A DNA stretch of 64,000 nucleotides, from NCBI RefSeq assembly GCF_000488215.1, contig NZ_KI530735.1, positions 120,534 to 184,533 of the forward strand, given 5' to 3'. Source of the stretch: Acinetobacter nectaris CIP 110549 (GTDB taxonomy: Bacteria > Pseudomonadota > Gammaproteobacteria > Pseudomonadales > Moraxellaceae). The notes beneath the pieces were generated by a model. It did not search any database. It was not told where the DNA came from and saw only the letters and a list, made by a program, of their open reading frames with translations. The position numbers and the translations under genes are program-made. Of the stretch, positions 29,393-38,560 are shown one piece after another. Within the stretch, counting starts at the first letter, position 1, and the number at the start of each line of letters is the position of its first letter.

Positions 29393-29691
29393 ATTGAGTT
29401 TGTCTTAAATAGGCACTTTATTACAATTCTTTCGTCAACTCAAAAGTTTGAACGGATAAGTCATTTTTTTTGTTTTTATTTAATGTTTTGATTTTGTTAA
29501 ATAAATAAATAATTTTATTTTTTTTAATTAGACATATCTGTATATATGTTGGCAGAATAAATCATACGGTTATAATAAAATAAATAGGATTTAAAATCTT
29601 CGATCTATAGGAATAAGTTGGTTTTATATCCATTTCAGGCTAGTTCTTTTTATTTCTAAGTATCTCGTAAGTTAGGATACAGGAGTCAGAT
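29393..29691. other. Intergenic region after hemA
   Basis: 299 bp of very AT-rich DNA without a credible ORF or structured RNA. It probably carries the promoter of the small gene at 29692. No clear terminator of hemA is seen. Confidence 0.5.
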
Positions 29692-29970
29692 ATGAAACAT
29701 ATCGATGTAACTCACTTGCTATCGAAAGCATCTGATTTACCACTTATTCGTCAAGGTCGTACGTATCAACATCAAGTTTTTGTAAAAATGAATGAAAAAG
29801 CAACGGTTATGATTCATGATTTACCTGAAAAGATAAAAATGAATATACCGTCGATTTCGGTTGGTGTATTTGATGGAGAGTTTGAGGAGCAACATAGTCT
29901 GTTGGATCAGGTAAAAAAACTAAAAGTTCAGCAGCTTGTTCGCAGTAAATATAACCAATTCTTTCATTAA
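29692..29970 (+). CDS. Small conserved-looking hypothetical protein
   Basis: 92 residues with a good ribosome site (CAGGAG) before ATG 29692. It is soluble, with a mixed alpha/beta pattern (QGRTYQHQVFVKMNEKATVMIHDLP) and a basic C-terminal helix (LLDQVKKLKVQQLVRSKYNQFFH). No signal peptide or metal motif is seen and I do not recognise a family. The ribosome site, ordinary codon use and long private upstream region support a real gene. Confidence 0.7.
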   Translation: MKHIDVTHLLSKASDLPLIRQGRTYQHQVFVKMNEKATVMIHDLPEKIKMNIPSISVGVFDGEFEEQHSLLDQVKKLKVQQLVRSKYNQFFH

Positions 29971-29981
29971 GTTGTATGTGC

Positions 29982-30004
29982 TCAGGGCAAGTGCTTTGCC
30001 CTGA
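29982..30004. other. Stem-loop between the small gene and dnaG
   Basis: A 9-bp stem (TCAGGGCAA / TTGCCCTGA) with a 5-nt loop lies between convergent genes. Neither side has a clear U-tract, so it is only a possible terminator. Confidence 0.5.
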
Positions 30005-30010
30005 AAAAGT

Positions 30011-31864
30011 TTATTGTAAAAGTTGTAAACTGATTTGCTTTGTTAGCTCATTTAGTTGCTTACGAAGATGTTGTGACTCTTGTAAGGATTGAGGCTTTTT
30101 CATTTTTTTGCGTAAATAAGTGCCTTTTAAAGTCAGTGTATACTCTTGAGCAAGGTTAAATGCTTTTTCTGGTGTATCAACTAAACTAAATATATTTGTT
30201 CGTTGTAATAGTTCTAAAGTAATATGGTGATATTCACTTGTTGCGCCTAATATATAATACATTGCCGCATCTTGCTCTTCTGGTAGCGTATCAAATAGAA
30301 CTTTCAAAATTTCTAAAATTTCAGCAAGCAATTCCTCTTTAGGGATATGTTCTTGTAAGCTTGAAAATTGTTGATATAAAAAAGGATGGCTAATCAGTAA
30401 AGCAATTGCATAGTCCTCTATACGTGTTTGAATATTGAAGGATAAAGCTGCATCATTACTTACTTTAGGGGTAAACCGTTTACCTAAACCGAGTTTTTCT
30501 CGAAATGATTGGTTTAGCAGATAGCGGTAAGAGCCTTTTTGTGGAAGTAAGTTGGTGAGGCCACGTAGTTCTGCCATGACTTGGCTTTTGCCTTCAGGAC
30601 TTGATATGTCGTAACTATGACTAAGAAGTGCAAACAGAAAGTCTGAAAGTAAAGGGGATTGTTCCCAAAGAGCTTTAAACTTTTCTACACCTTCGCGTCG
30701 AATGAGTGAATCTGGGTCGTGTTCATCGGGAAGAATAAAGAACTTTAGTTCTCTTCCATCATTGAGTAATGGAAGAGCGATTTCAAGTGTTCGACGGGCT
30801 GCTTTTTGACCCGCACTATCGCCGTCAAAAGCAATTGTTATACGATGATTTCGTCTAAATAAAATATTAAGATGGTCTGTATTACTTGCTGTACCTAGCG
30901 TTGCAACAGCACCGTGAATATTGGCTTGGCTTAAAGCAATTACATCCATATAGCCCTCAACCATGAGCCAATCTTGTGCTTTATTTTTTCCTCCCTCGTA
31001 TAAGCCATAAAGTAATTGATTTTTATGGAAAACATCAGAATCTGGTGAGTTAATATATTTGGGTTTAATTTCGTTATTTAGTGCACGACCACCAAAGCCA
31101 ACAACACGGCCTTTGCTATCTCTAATAGGGAATATGACGCGGTCACGCAATAAGTCAAAATCTCTTCCGCTATCACTTGTGCGAATAAGACCAATTTGTT
31201 TTATGCCTTCAATATCTTGTGGAAAAGCCTGCTCAAGATGTTGCCATCCTTCAGGTGCATAGCCTAATCGCCAAGATTGAATGGTTTTTTGTGTTAAGCC
31301 ACGTTGTTGAAAATACTGCTGAGCATGTGTGTGTTGAGTGAGCTGTTGTTCATAGTATTCTGCAATATTTTCAAGTAGGTCATATAAGTTTCCTTCTTGA
31401 TGCTCTTTAGTGAAGCTTTCTTCAAGCACTGTAAAGTCATTTGCATGATCTGATTCAATAAACTCAAAAGGGTCATGTGCTGCTTTAAATGCAGGAGAGG
31501 TATCTGTGCTTTCTGAATGTGTAGGTTTAGTTTGAGTTTTTTTATACGTTGGCTTTTTGGTATCAAACTGTTCTTTTGGCAATTCAATGCTTGCCATACT
31601 CGCGAGTTCTTTAACAACATCGGGAAAGCCTCGGCTTTCATATTCCATTAGAAATCGAATCGCATTCCCGTTGGCTTGGCAACCAAAGCAATGATAGTAC
31701 TGTTTATCACGATAAACATGAAATGAAGGACTTTTTTCTTGGTGAAAAGGGCAGCATCCAGAATAGGTTCTTCCCGTTTTTTTGAGTTTGACACGTTGTC
31801 CAATAAGTTCGACTAAATCGATACGATCTAGAATTTGGTCAATAGTCTGCTGTGGAATAGCCAT
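30011..31864 (-). CDS. dnaG: DNA primase DnaG
   Basis: 617 residues. The N-terminal zinc-binding domain has C-x2-H...C-x2-C (CCPFHQEKSPSFHVYRDKQYYHCFGCQ is the zinc ribbon core). The RNA polymerase domain follows (RVVGFGGRALN), with TOPRIM motifs VEGYMDVIAL and AFDGDSAGQKAA. The helicase-binding C-terminus is poorly conserved. A low-complexity Thr/Lys-rich linker (KKPTYKKTQTKPTHSESTD) near residue 110 is unusual. DnaG makes RNA primers for replication. It is not in an rpsU-dnaG-rpoD operon here. No strong ribosome site precedes the ATG. Confidence 0.96.
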   Translation of the reverse strand: MAIPQQTIDQILDRIDLVELIGQRVKLKKTGRTYSGCCPFHQEKSPSFHVYRDKQYYHCFGCQANGNAIRFLMEYESRGFPDVVKELASMASIELPKEQFDTKKPTYKKTQTKPTHSESTDTSPAFKAAHDPFEFIESDHANDFTVLEESFTKEHQEGNLYDLLENIAEYYEQQLTQHTHAQQYFQQRGLTQKTIQSWRLGYAPEGWQHLEQAFPQDIEGIKQIGLIRTSDSGRDFDLLRDRVIFPIRDSKGRVVGFGGRALNNEIKPKYINSPDSDVFHKNQLLYGLYEGGKNKAQDWLMVEGYMDVIALSQANIHGAVATLGTASNTDHLNILFRRNHRITIAFDGDSAGQKAARRTLEIALPLLNDGRELKFFILPDEHDPDSLIRREGVEKFKALWEQSPLLSDFLFALLSHSYDISSPEGKSQVMAELRGLTNLLPQKGSYRYLLNQSFREKLGLGKRFTPKVSNDAALSFNIQTRIEDYAIALLISHPFLYQQFSSLQEHIPKEELLAEILEILKVLFDTLPEEQDAAMYYILGATSEYHHITLELLQRTNIFSLVDTPEKAFNLAQEYTLTLKGTYLRKKMKKPQSLQESQHLRKQLNELTKQISLQLLQ

Positions 31865-31877
31865 ATAATGGACACAT

Positions 31878-31923
31878 GCTTATCAAAAATGTGGCATTTT
31901 AGTTTATCAAATTTTTGATAAGC
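31878..31923 (-). repeat. Nested inverted repeats in the dnaG leader
   Basis: GCTTATCAAAAAT (31878-31890) and ATTTTTGATAAGC (31911-31923) form a perfect 13-bp stem. A third TTATCAAA (31904-31911) can instead pair with TTTGATAA (31914-31921). The element starts 14 bp upstream of the dnaG start codon and may be a protein operator or an mRNA switch. Confidence 0.6.
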
Positions 31924-31958
31924 AAAAAATAAAAGGTAAGCAAATGCTTACCTTTTAT
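31924..31958 (-). terminator. Rho-independent terminator of bamD
   Basis: A 14-bp perfect stem (ATAAAAGGTAAGCA / TGCTTACCTTTTAT) followed on the minus strand by six T, 22 bp after the bamD stop. Confidence 0.9.
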
Positions 31959-31979
31959 GAGTATTTCGAAAGACTCTTC

Positions 31980-33056
31980 TTAGTTTACAACTTGAGACTT
32001 ATCGATGAGTCCAAAAGAGAGTCGGTTTAACCAGCTACGCTTTGGTGTTTCGCTATGGCTAGGTTGTGTCTCTACAGTTGGTTTTACTGCTTCGTGATGA
32101 TCGGGACGGTCTAATAATCCAAAGCTTAAACGGTTTGTTAAGCTGCGAGCATGTTCAGTAGTTTGTTCTTGAGCTTGCCCTTTAAAAGAGTTTTCTTCTC
32201 CGCGACCTAAAATACCAAGGGTTGCACGGTTTAAGAAGCTTCCTTCATGGCGAGCTGCTTTTAAGTTAACAGTACCATTTGCTTTAACTAAGTTAGGGTA
32301 GTTTAGCTTAAGTACATTAATATATTGATTTGCTGTCGCTTGGTCACCAAGAGCATTGTAGCTATATGCTACAGTTGCAAGTGCTTCAGGAATTTGAGGT
32401 GTTTCAGGGTAGTGTTCTAAAACCCATTGACCACGGTCAACAGCAGCAACCCATGCTTGACGTTTGATATTGAAGCGAGCAGCTTCCATTTCGTGTTCTG
32501 CAAGCTCTTGCCCAATAAACTTCATACGTTCAGCAGCATCTACTGCATATTGGCTTGAAGGGTAGCGACGGATAAAATCAACAAAGTTTTGATATGCTAC
32601 TTTTAGGTAGCTAACATCACGATGAGATTGCTTTAATGATGTATAACGAATAATACCATCATAGTTTTGCTCCATATTTGCAACACCACGTGCATAGTAA
32701 GCATATGCTAAGTCTGCCTCTGGTGCATCTGGGTTAGAGCGAATAAAGCGTTCAGATGCAGAAATTGCACCTGGATAATCTTTCTGTTGGAATTTTATGT
32801 AAATCAGATCAAGCTGTGCTTGTTCAACATGTGTTCCTGTTGGGAAGTATGTATCAATTGCTTGAAAATTCTTTGCTGCTTCGTTGTACTGACCTTTATC
32901 TAAAGCAGTTTGTCCAGCGCTGTAATATGTTTCTTCGCTCATTTTTGGGCCAAGATCAGCTTCTTTTTTTGATGGATTACTGCTACAGCCCACAAATGTA
33001 CAAGCAATGCCTAAAGAAAGTGCAAGCATCGTAACTTTATAACGTGGTAGCGACAT
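31980..33056 (-). CDS. bamD: Outer membrane assembly lipoprotein BamD, with C-terminal extension
   Basis: 358 residues. A lipoprotein signal ends at FVGC (Cys24). Five TPR-like units follow (YYSAGQTALDKGQYNEAAKNFQAIDTYFP and so on), as in BamD, which links BamA to BamCE in the machine that inserts beta-barrel proteins. E. coli BamD has 245 residues; here about 100 more are added. The extension carries three copies of a 12-residue motif close to SxLNRLSFGLLD at residues 273-284, 305-316 and 341-352, joined by polar linkers. Divergent from rluD, as in most gammaproteobacteria. Confidence 0.92.
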   Translation of the reverse strand: MSLPRYKVTMLALSLGIACTFVGCSSNPSKKEADLGPKMSEETYYSAGQTALDKGQYNEAAKNFQAIDTYFPTGTHVEQAQLDLIYIKFQQKDYPGAISASERFIRSNPDAPEADLAYAYYARGVANMEQNYDGIIRYTSLKQSHRDVSYLKVAYQNFVDFIRRYPSSQYAVDAAERMKFIGQELAEHEMEAARFNIKRQAWVAAVDRGQWVLEHYPETPQIPEALATVAYSYNALGDQATANQYINVLKLNYPNLVKANGTVNLKAARHEGSFLNRATLGILGRGEENSFKGQAQEQTTEHARSLTNRLSFGLLDRPDHHEAVKPTVETQPSHSETPKRSWLNRLSFGLIDKSQVVN

Positions 33057-33120
33057 AAAAATTCCTCAGTTAATACGGGCAATGAGCTACAATGGCACTA
33101 TTAAACCATTAATTGTTCTA

Positions 33121-34182
33121 ATGAGCCAAATGACTTCGATAAATTCTTCTCATTCTAATTCCACTGAAACAGATTTCAACTTACTTGAAGAGACTGATGA
33201 TGCAGATAATCATAATTCTTCTGCAACTGCAACACATTTATCGTTGCAATTTCAGTTGGATGAACAGTATTTAGGTCTGCGTATAGACCAAGTAGCTGCA
33301 ACAGTATGGCCCGATTTTTCCCGTGAAAAACTCAAACAATGGATGAAAGATGGCCATTTGTTAGTAGATGGAAATGTGGTTAAACCAAAATATCGTTGTG
33401 AAGGTAAAGAGCTTTTAACGCTAGATGTGGAACTAGAGCAACAAACTCGTAGTAAACCTGAAAATATTCCCCTAGATATTGTCTATGAAGATGATGATAT
33501 TGTGGTTATTAATAAACCTGTAGGTATGGTGGTACATCCAGGTGCAGGTAATCCATCGGGCACACTTGTGAATGCACTTTTACATCATGCACCAAAAACA
33601 GCAGAGTTATCTCGTGCAGGTTTAGTTCATCGTATAGATAAAGATACTTCGGGTTTACTTGTTGTTGCTAAAACATTAGAAGCGCAGTTCTCACTTTCTA
33701 GACAGTTGGCGCGTAAGTCTGTTTATCGTGTGTATGATCTAATTGTCTATGGCAATATTATTGCAGGTGGTACAGTCGATGAACCGATTAAACGACATCC
33801 TGTAGATCGTATAAAAATGGCTGTTCTTCCTGGAGGGAGAGATGCTGTTACACACTATAATGTGAAAGAACGTTTTCAACATTTTACAAGAGTGCAAGCA
33901 CAACTAGAAACAGGACGTACACATCAGATTCGCGTACATTTTAGCTATATCGGATACGGTCTAGTTGGTGATCCTGTATATATGAGTCGTGTGCGTGTAC
34001 CTGCGGGTGCATCTGAACGGCTGACTGAAATGCTAAGAGGGTTTCGCCGTCAAGCTTTACATGCTGCTAAATTGGGCTTGGTTCATCCGAGAACTCAAGA
34101 AGAGATGCTCTTTGAAGCACCGTGGCCGGATGACTTTAATGCATTAGTAACAGTTTTACGTGAAGAAAATAAAGCATACTAA
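33121..34182 (+). CDS. rluD: 23S rRNA pseudouridine synthase RluD
   Basis: 353 residues from ATG 33121. An earlier in-frame start would add 13 residues unlike the family. A Ser/Asn/Asp-rich N-terminal tail of about 40 residues precedes an S4-like domain (LRIDQVAATVWPDFSREKLKQWMKDG) and the catalytic domain with HRIDKDTSGLLVVAK (catalytic Asp) and TGRTHQIRVHF. RluD makes pseudouridines 1911, 1915 and 1917 in helix 69 of 23S rRNA. pgeF follows on the same strand, as in many relatives. Confidence 0.93.
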   Translation: MSQMTSINSSHSNSTETDFNLLEETDDADNHNSSATATHLSLQFQLDEQYLGLRIDQVAATVWPDFSREKLKQWMKDGHLLVDGNVVKPKYRCEGKELLTLDVELEQQTRSKPENIPLDIVYEDDDIVVINKPVGMVVHPGAGNPSGTLVNALLHHAPKTAELSRAGLVHRIDKDTSGLLVVAKTLEAQFSLSRQLARKSVYRVYDLIVYGNIIAGGTVDEPIKRHPVDRIKMAVLPGGRDAVTHYNVKERFQHFTRVQAQLETGRTHQIRVHFSYIGYGLVGDPVYMSRVRVPAGASERLTEMLRGFRRQALHAAKLGLVHPRTQEEMLFEAPWPDDFNALVTVLREENKAY

Positions 34183-34198
34183 AAGAGTTAGATTGCTA

Positions 34199-34243
34199 AA
34201 ATCAAAGAAGTACAAACCAATGAGTGAGGTACTTCTTTGATTT
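34199..34243 (+). terminator. Strong inverted repeat between rluD and pgeF
   Basis: A 15-bp perfect stem (AAATCAAAGAAGTAC / GTACTTCTTTGATTT) with a 15-nt loop, followed by an AT-rich tract with few consecutive T. It is either a weak terminator or an attenuating structure between rluD and pgeF. Confidence 0.6.
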
Positions 34244-34274
34244 AAATATAAAAATTTTAAATAGGGATATGGAG

Positions 34275-35027
34275 ATGATTCAATTCGTAGAAGGATTACC
34301 CAAAGGAATATATGTTGGACAAACTCGATTACAGTTTGAAAATAGTTTACCTGCAAGACAGTCTGAGTTAGAAGGATTTAATTTAGCATTACACGTTGGT
34401 GATGATGAGGCGCGTGTACATGCACATCGTATTGCATTGATGGAGTCTTTAAAATCATTTCAAGTATCAAAAATGACATGGTTACAGCAAACACATAGTA
34501 CGATATGTCATGTCATCAACGATGAGACTACATTTTACCCTCGTATAGGCGATGGTCTAGTTACACAAATGCAGGGTCATGCATTAATGATTATGACTGC
34601 GGATTGTTTGCCTATTGTGTTTGGGAATGATGATGAAGTTGCAAATGTACATGCAGGTTGGAGAGGCCTTGCGAGTGGCATTATTGAAAATACAATTAAA
34701 ACAATGAAAAAGCCACCAACATGGGCTTGGCTAGGTGCATGTATTGGTCAAAACAGTTTTGAAGTTGGTTTAGAAGTTAAAGAAATATTTTGTGAAAAAT
34801 ATGCTGTTGAGTTTGCATTTATAACTAAAGAAAAGATAGAAAATAAGGCATATGCTGATTTATATGCGATTGCTGCACATATTTTAAAACAGTTTGGTGT
34901 AGTACATGTCTTGGGTGGAAAGGAGTGTACTTTTTCACAAAATAAGGATTATTTCTCTTATCGTCGTCAGCCTAAAACGGGAAGAATGGCAACATTCGTA
35001 TTTATAAATAAATTCATGGTAAAATAG
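34275..35027 (+). CDS. pgeF: Peptidoglycan editing factor PgeF (laccase domain)
   Basis: 250 residues from ATG 34275, with AGGGA 8 bp upstream. The YfiH/Cu-oxidase_4 family is shown by QQTHSTICHV, TADCLPIVFG, ANVHAGWRGLASGI and ACIGQNSFEVG, which hold the metal-binding His-Cys-His set. The family has purine nucleoside phosphorylase and adenosine deaminase activity, and in E. coli it removes L-Ser-containing muropeptide precursors. It lies behind rluD. Confidence 0.9.
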   Translation: MIQFVEGLPKGIYVGQTRLQFENSLPARQSELEGFNLALHVGDDEARVHAHRIALMESLKSFQVSKMTWLQQTHSTICHVINDETTFYPRIGDGLVTQMQGHALMIMTADCLPIVFGNDDEVANVHAGWRGLASGIIENTIKTMKKPPTWAWLGACIGQNSFEVGLEVKEIFCEKYAVEFAFITKEKIENKAYADLYAIAAHILKQFGVVHVLGGKECTFSQNKDYFSYRRQPKTGRMATFVFINKFMVK

Positions 35028-35044
35028 TCGGGTTTAAACCAATT

Positions 35045-35611
35045 GTGTCTAATTCCATGTCGGCATCTGAAAAAATCTTATCTATTATTCATCATAGTCC
35101 TTATGGGCATACTGCTAAGGTTGCAAGCTATATAGCTAAAGGTGCAGAAAAGATAGGTGTGAAAGTTTTTTTAATGTCTATAGAAGATATTCAATGGGAT
35201 ATTTTAGATCAATCACATGGGATAGTTTTTGGTTCGCCAACATATATGGGAAGTGTTTCAGGCCCATTTAAAATGTTTATGGACAGTACATCAAAACGTT
35301 GGATGTCACGTACATGGCAAGGAAAGGTGGCAGCAGGATTTACGAACTCAGGTGGTTTAAGTGGAGATAAACTTTCTGTATTACAGCAAATTAACCTTTT
35401 TGCAATGCAGCATGGAATGTTATGGACAGGTTTACCACTGCTTGCTAAGGGACATACAGAGTTAGATTTAAACCGTTTGGCTAGCCATTTAGGATTAATG
35501 ACGCAGTCAGATAATGAGCCTGTAGATATTACACCGCCTGAAGGTGATTTAAAGACAGCATTATGGTTTGGTGAGTATGTTGCTTTGACTCTACAAAGAA
35601 TAAAAAACTAG
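35045..35611 (+). CDS. Flavodoxin-like NAD(P)H:quinone oxidoreductase / WrbA-type protein
   Basis: 188 residues (GTG 35045; ATG 35057 is also possible). A flavodoxin fold is shown by the FMN phosphate loop HHSPYGHTAKVASYIAKGA and by GIVFGSPTYMGSVSGPFKMFMDST, the loop typical of the WrbA group. GLSGDKLSVLQQINLFAMQHGMLWTG is the second half of the flavin site. Likely a two-electron quinone reductase that limits oxidative stress. It follows pgeF by 17 bp. Confidence 0.85.
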   Translation: MSNSMSASEKILSIIHHSPYGHTAKVASYIAKGAEKIGVKVFLMSIEDIQWDILDQSHGIVFGSPTYMGSVSGPFKMFMDSTSKRWMSRTWQGKVAAGFTNSGGLSGDKLSVLQQINLFAMQHGMLWTGLPLLAKGHTELDLNRLASHLGLMTQSDNEPVDITPPEGDLKTALWFGEYVALTLQRIKN

Positions 35612-35640
35612 AAGTCATTTAAAGTGGTTGTACTTAATAT

Positions 35641-35670
35641 AAAAAGCCCTCCATGTATAGAGGGCTTTTT
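35641..35670. terminator. Bidirectional terminator between the flavodoxin-like gene and smpB
   Basis: An 11-bp stem (AAAAAGCCCTC / GAGGGCTTTTT) with an 8-nt loop and T residues on both strands. Confidence 0.9.
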
Positions 35671-35671
35671 A

Positions 35672-36148
35672 TTATTTATGAAAGAGTCTCGCTTTATCGC
35701 GTTTCCAGTCACGGTCTTTTTCACTTGCACGTTTGTCATGAAGTTGTTTACCTTTTACAAGTGCAATTTCAAGTTTAACAAGATGACCTTTCCAGTAGCA
35801 TGCTAAAGGCACACATGAGTAACCTTTTTGGTTCACGGCACCCATAAGTCTTTCAATTTCTTTTCTAGACAGCAACAGCTTTCTAGAACGAGTAGCTTCT
35901 GGTACGACATGGGTAGAAGCTGAGAGCAAAGGCTGAATTTGAGCACCAAAAAGATATGCTTCACTATTTTTGAAAATAACATAACTTTCGACAAGACTCA
36001 TACGCCCTGCACGTAAAGACTTTACTTCCCAACCCTGCAAAGAAAGGCCTGCTTCAAATTTTTCTTCAATAAAATAATCATGACGGGCACGTTTGTTTTG
36101 CGCAATTGTGCCGCCATTATTTTTTTTAACTACTTTTACGTTCGCCAT
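35672..36148 (-). CDS. smpB: SsrA-binding protein SmpB
   Basis: 158 residues. [29 protein letters not shown], VRAGRxSL-type and [13 protein letters not shown] strands, and the basic C-terminal tail [20 protein letters not shown] match SmpB. It binds tmRNA and fills the role of the codon-anticodon helix during rescue of stalled ribosomes. The ssrA gene itself is not in this window. Confidence 0.97.
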   Translation of the reverse strand: MANVKVVKKNNGGTIAQNKRARHDYFIEEKFEAGLSLQGWEVKSLRAGRMSLVESYVIFKNSEAYLFGAQIQPLLSASTHVVPEATRSRKLLLSRKEIERLMGAVNQKGYSCVPLACYWKGHLVKLEIALVKGKQLHDKRASEKDRDWKRDKARLFHK

Positions 36149-36280
36149 AATCTATATATTCCAAATATGCATCTATTGTGCCGTAAACTTTAGACGAGGT
36201 GAAGTGTTTCTTATGTTAAAGGCTTTAATGGAGTCCATTCTCTAAAAATCAAGTTTTTGTTAGAATGGTATGTTATATGA

Positions 36281-37066
<786 letters not shown>

Positions 37067-37085
37067 GATTTGCTAATATGTGCGC

Positions 37086-37443
<358 letters not shown>

Positions 37444-37460
37444 GATTTTATAAAAAAGTA

Positions 37461-37489
37461 TTGACTATTCTTTTTTAAGCAAATAGAAT
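37461..37489 (+). promoter_or_regulatory. Sigma-70 promoter of tRNA-Met
   Basis: TTGACT (37461-37466) and TAGAAT (37484-37489) are 17 bp apart, ending 15 bp before the tRNA. This is the best -35/-10 match I found in the window. Confidence 0.75.
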
Positions 37490-37504
37490 GCGCAAACAGT
37501 TTTC

Positions 37505-37581
37505 GGCTATGTAGCTCAGTTGGTTAGAGCACAGCACTCATAATGCTGGGGTCACAGGTTCAAGTCCAGTCATAGCCACCA
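37505..37581 (+). tRNA. Elongator tRNA-Met (anticodon CAT)
   Basis: A 77-nt cloverleaf with encoded CCA. Acceptor GGCTATG/CATAGCC, anticodon arm CAGCA-CTCATAA-TGCTG and a T-arm with GGTTCAAGTCC. The sequence resembles E. coli elongator tRNA-Met rather than the initiator or the lysidine-type tRNA-Ile. Confidence 0.95.
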
Positions 37582-37587
37582 TTTTAT

Positions 37588-37617
37588 AGACCATGCACCC
37601 TTGTATGGTCTTTTTTT
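37588..37617 (+). terminator. Terminator of tRNA-Met
   Basis: AGACCAT pairs with ATGGTCT and seven T follow. Confidence 0.85.
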
Positions 37618-37622
37618 ATGGC

Positions 37623-38393
37623 TTAAGCACATACAATATGCTTAAAATGCTTTTCCAAACCTTTCTTATTTTCTGTTTCATTGTCTATAAATAGTGTCGT
37701 TATTTCTTCAGATTTCGCATAATTAATTCGACTAACAGTACCTACTTTGGTGTGATCTGCCAAAATAAAGGTGTTTTTACTATGCTTAATCATTGCTTTT
37801 GCAATTTCAGCCTCTTCAGATGAAAAGCTCGTTGCGCCATGTATAGGATGTATGCCTACAGGCGATAAAATGGCAATGTCGGCATAATAGCGTTGTATTT
37901 CTGAGATGACATGTTCACCTTGTGTTTGAGGGCGTTGTACGATTTTCCCACCTAAAAGAATAATTTCATGTTTGGCAGTAACTTGGTCTTCATTTGCAAG
38001 CGTTAAATTAAAAACAGCTTGCAAGCTATTGGTAATAATCGTGAGGCCCGAAAAGTTTCTTAACTCTTCTGCAAGTATAGACGTAGTGCTTCCTGCATCT
38101 AAAAATATGGTTTGTTTAGGCTTTAAATGTCCTAAAACTGCCCGTGCAATATGACGTTTTTCTTTTACCATTTGAGATTGACGAATAGTTAAAGGAGCTT
38201 CGTTAATCACATCATCAATGCATGTAATACCACCATGAACACGTTTAACAAGACCCAATTTTTCTAGTTCAACAATATCTCTTCTTGCTGTCTCTCTAGA
38301 AATATTGAGCTCTTGCATCACACGCTCTGTACTCATATTTCTTAAACTAGAAAGTAATCCAAGAATACGCTGTTGTCGCTCTTGTTGAATCAT
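37623..38393 (-). CDS. DeoR/GlpR family transcriptional regulator
   Basis: 256 residues. N-terminal winged helix with RQQRILGLLSSLRNMSTERVMQELNISRETARRDIVELEKLGLVKRVHGG, the DeoR signature. The C-terminal sensor domain (DeoRC) has FLDAGSTTSILAEEL, ILLGGKIV and AILSPVGIHPIHGATSFSSEEAEIAKAMI, which normally binds a phosphorylated effector. It is divergent from the aminotransferase-like gene at 38561. A phosphorylated amino alcohol as effector would fit that gene's predicted substrate, but this is inference. Confidence 0.88.
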   Translation of the reverse strand: MIQQERQQRILGLLSSLRNMSTERVMQELNISRETARRDIVELEKLGLVKRVHGGITCIDDVINEAPLTIRQSQMVKEKRHIARAVLGHLKPKQTIFLDAGSTTSILAEELRNFSGLTIITNSLQAVFNLTLANEDQVTAKHEIILLGGKIVQRPQTQGEHVISEIQRYYADIAILSPVGIHPIHGATSFSSEEAEIAKAMIKHSKNTFILADHTKVGTVSRINYAKSEEITTLFIDNETENKKGLEKHFKHIVCA

Positions 38394-38457
38394 TGTTTTT
38401 AAAATCTCAAAGTATCTAATTTAAATATTACTTTTTTTCAGATAAGAAAGCGATATT

Positions 38458-38484
38458 TTTGTGTATAAAAAAGTATTTGTGTAT
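38458..38484. promoter_or_regulatory. Candidate operator: direct repeat TTTGTGTAT
   Basis: Two copies of TTTGTGTAT start 18 bp apart (38458 and 38476) in the AT-rich region between the divergent DeoR regulator and the aminotransferase-like gene. DeoR family members often bind repeated short sites. Assignment is by position only. Confidence 0.35.
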
Positions 38485-38560
38485 TTTATTGCATTTTATA
38501 AAAACTATATTTATATTGGAATGAATGAAAAATAATCTGTGGCATTTAAAGGACAGCACG

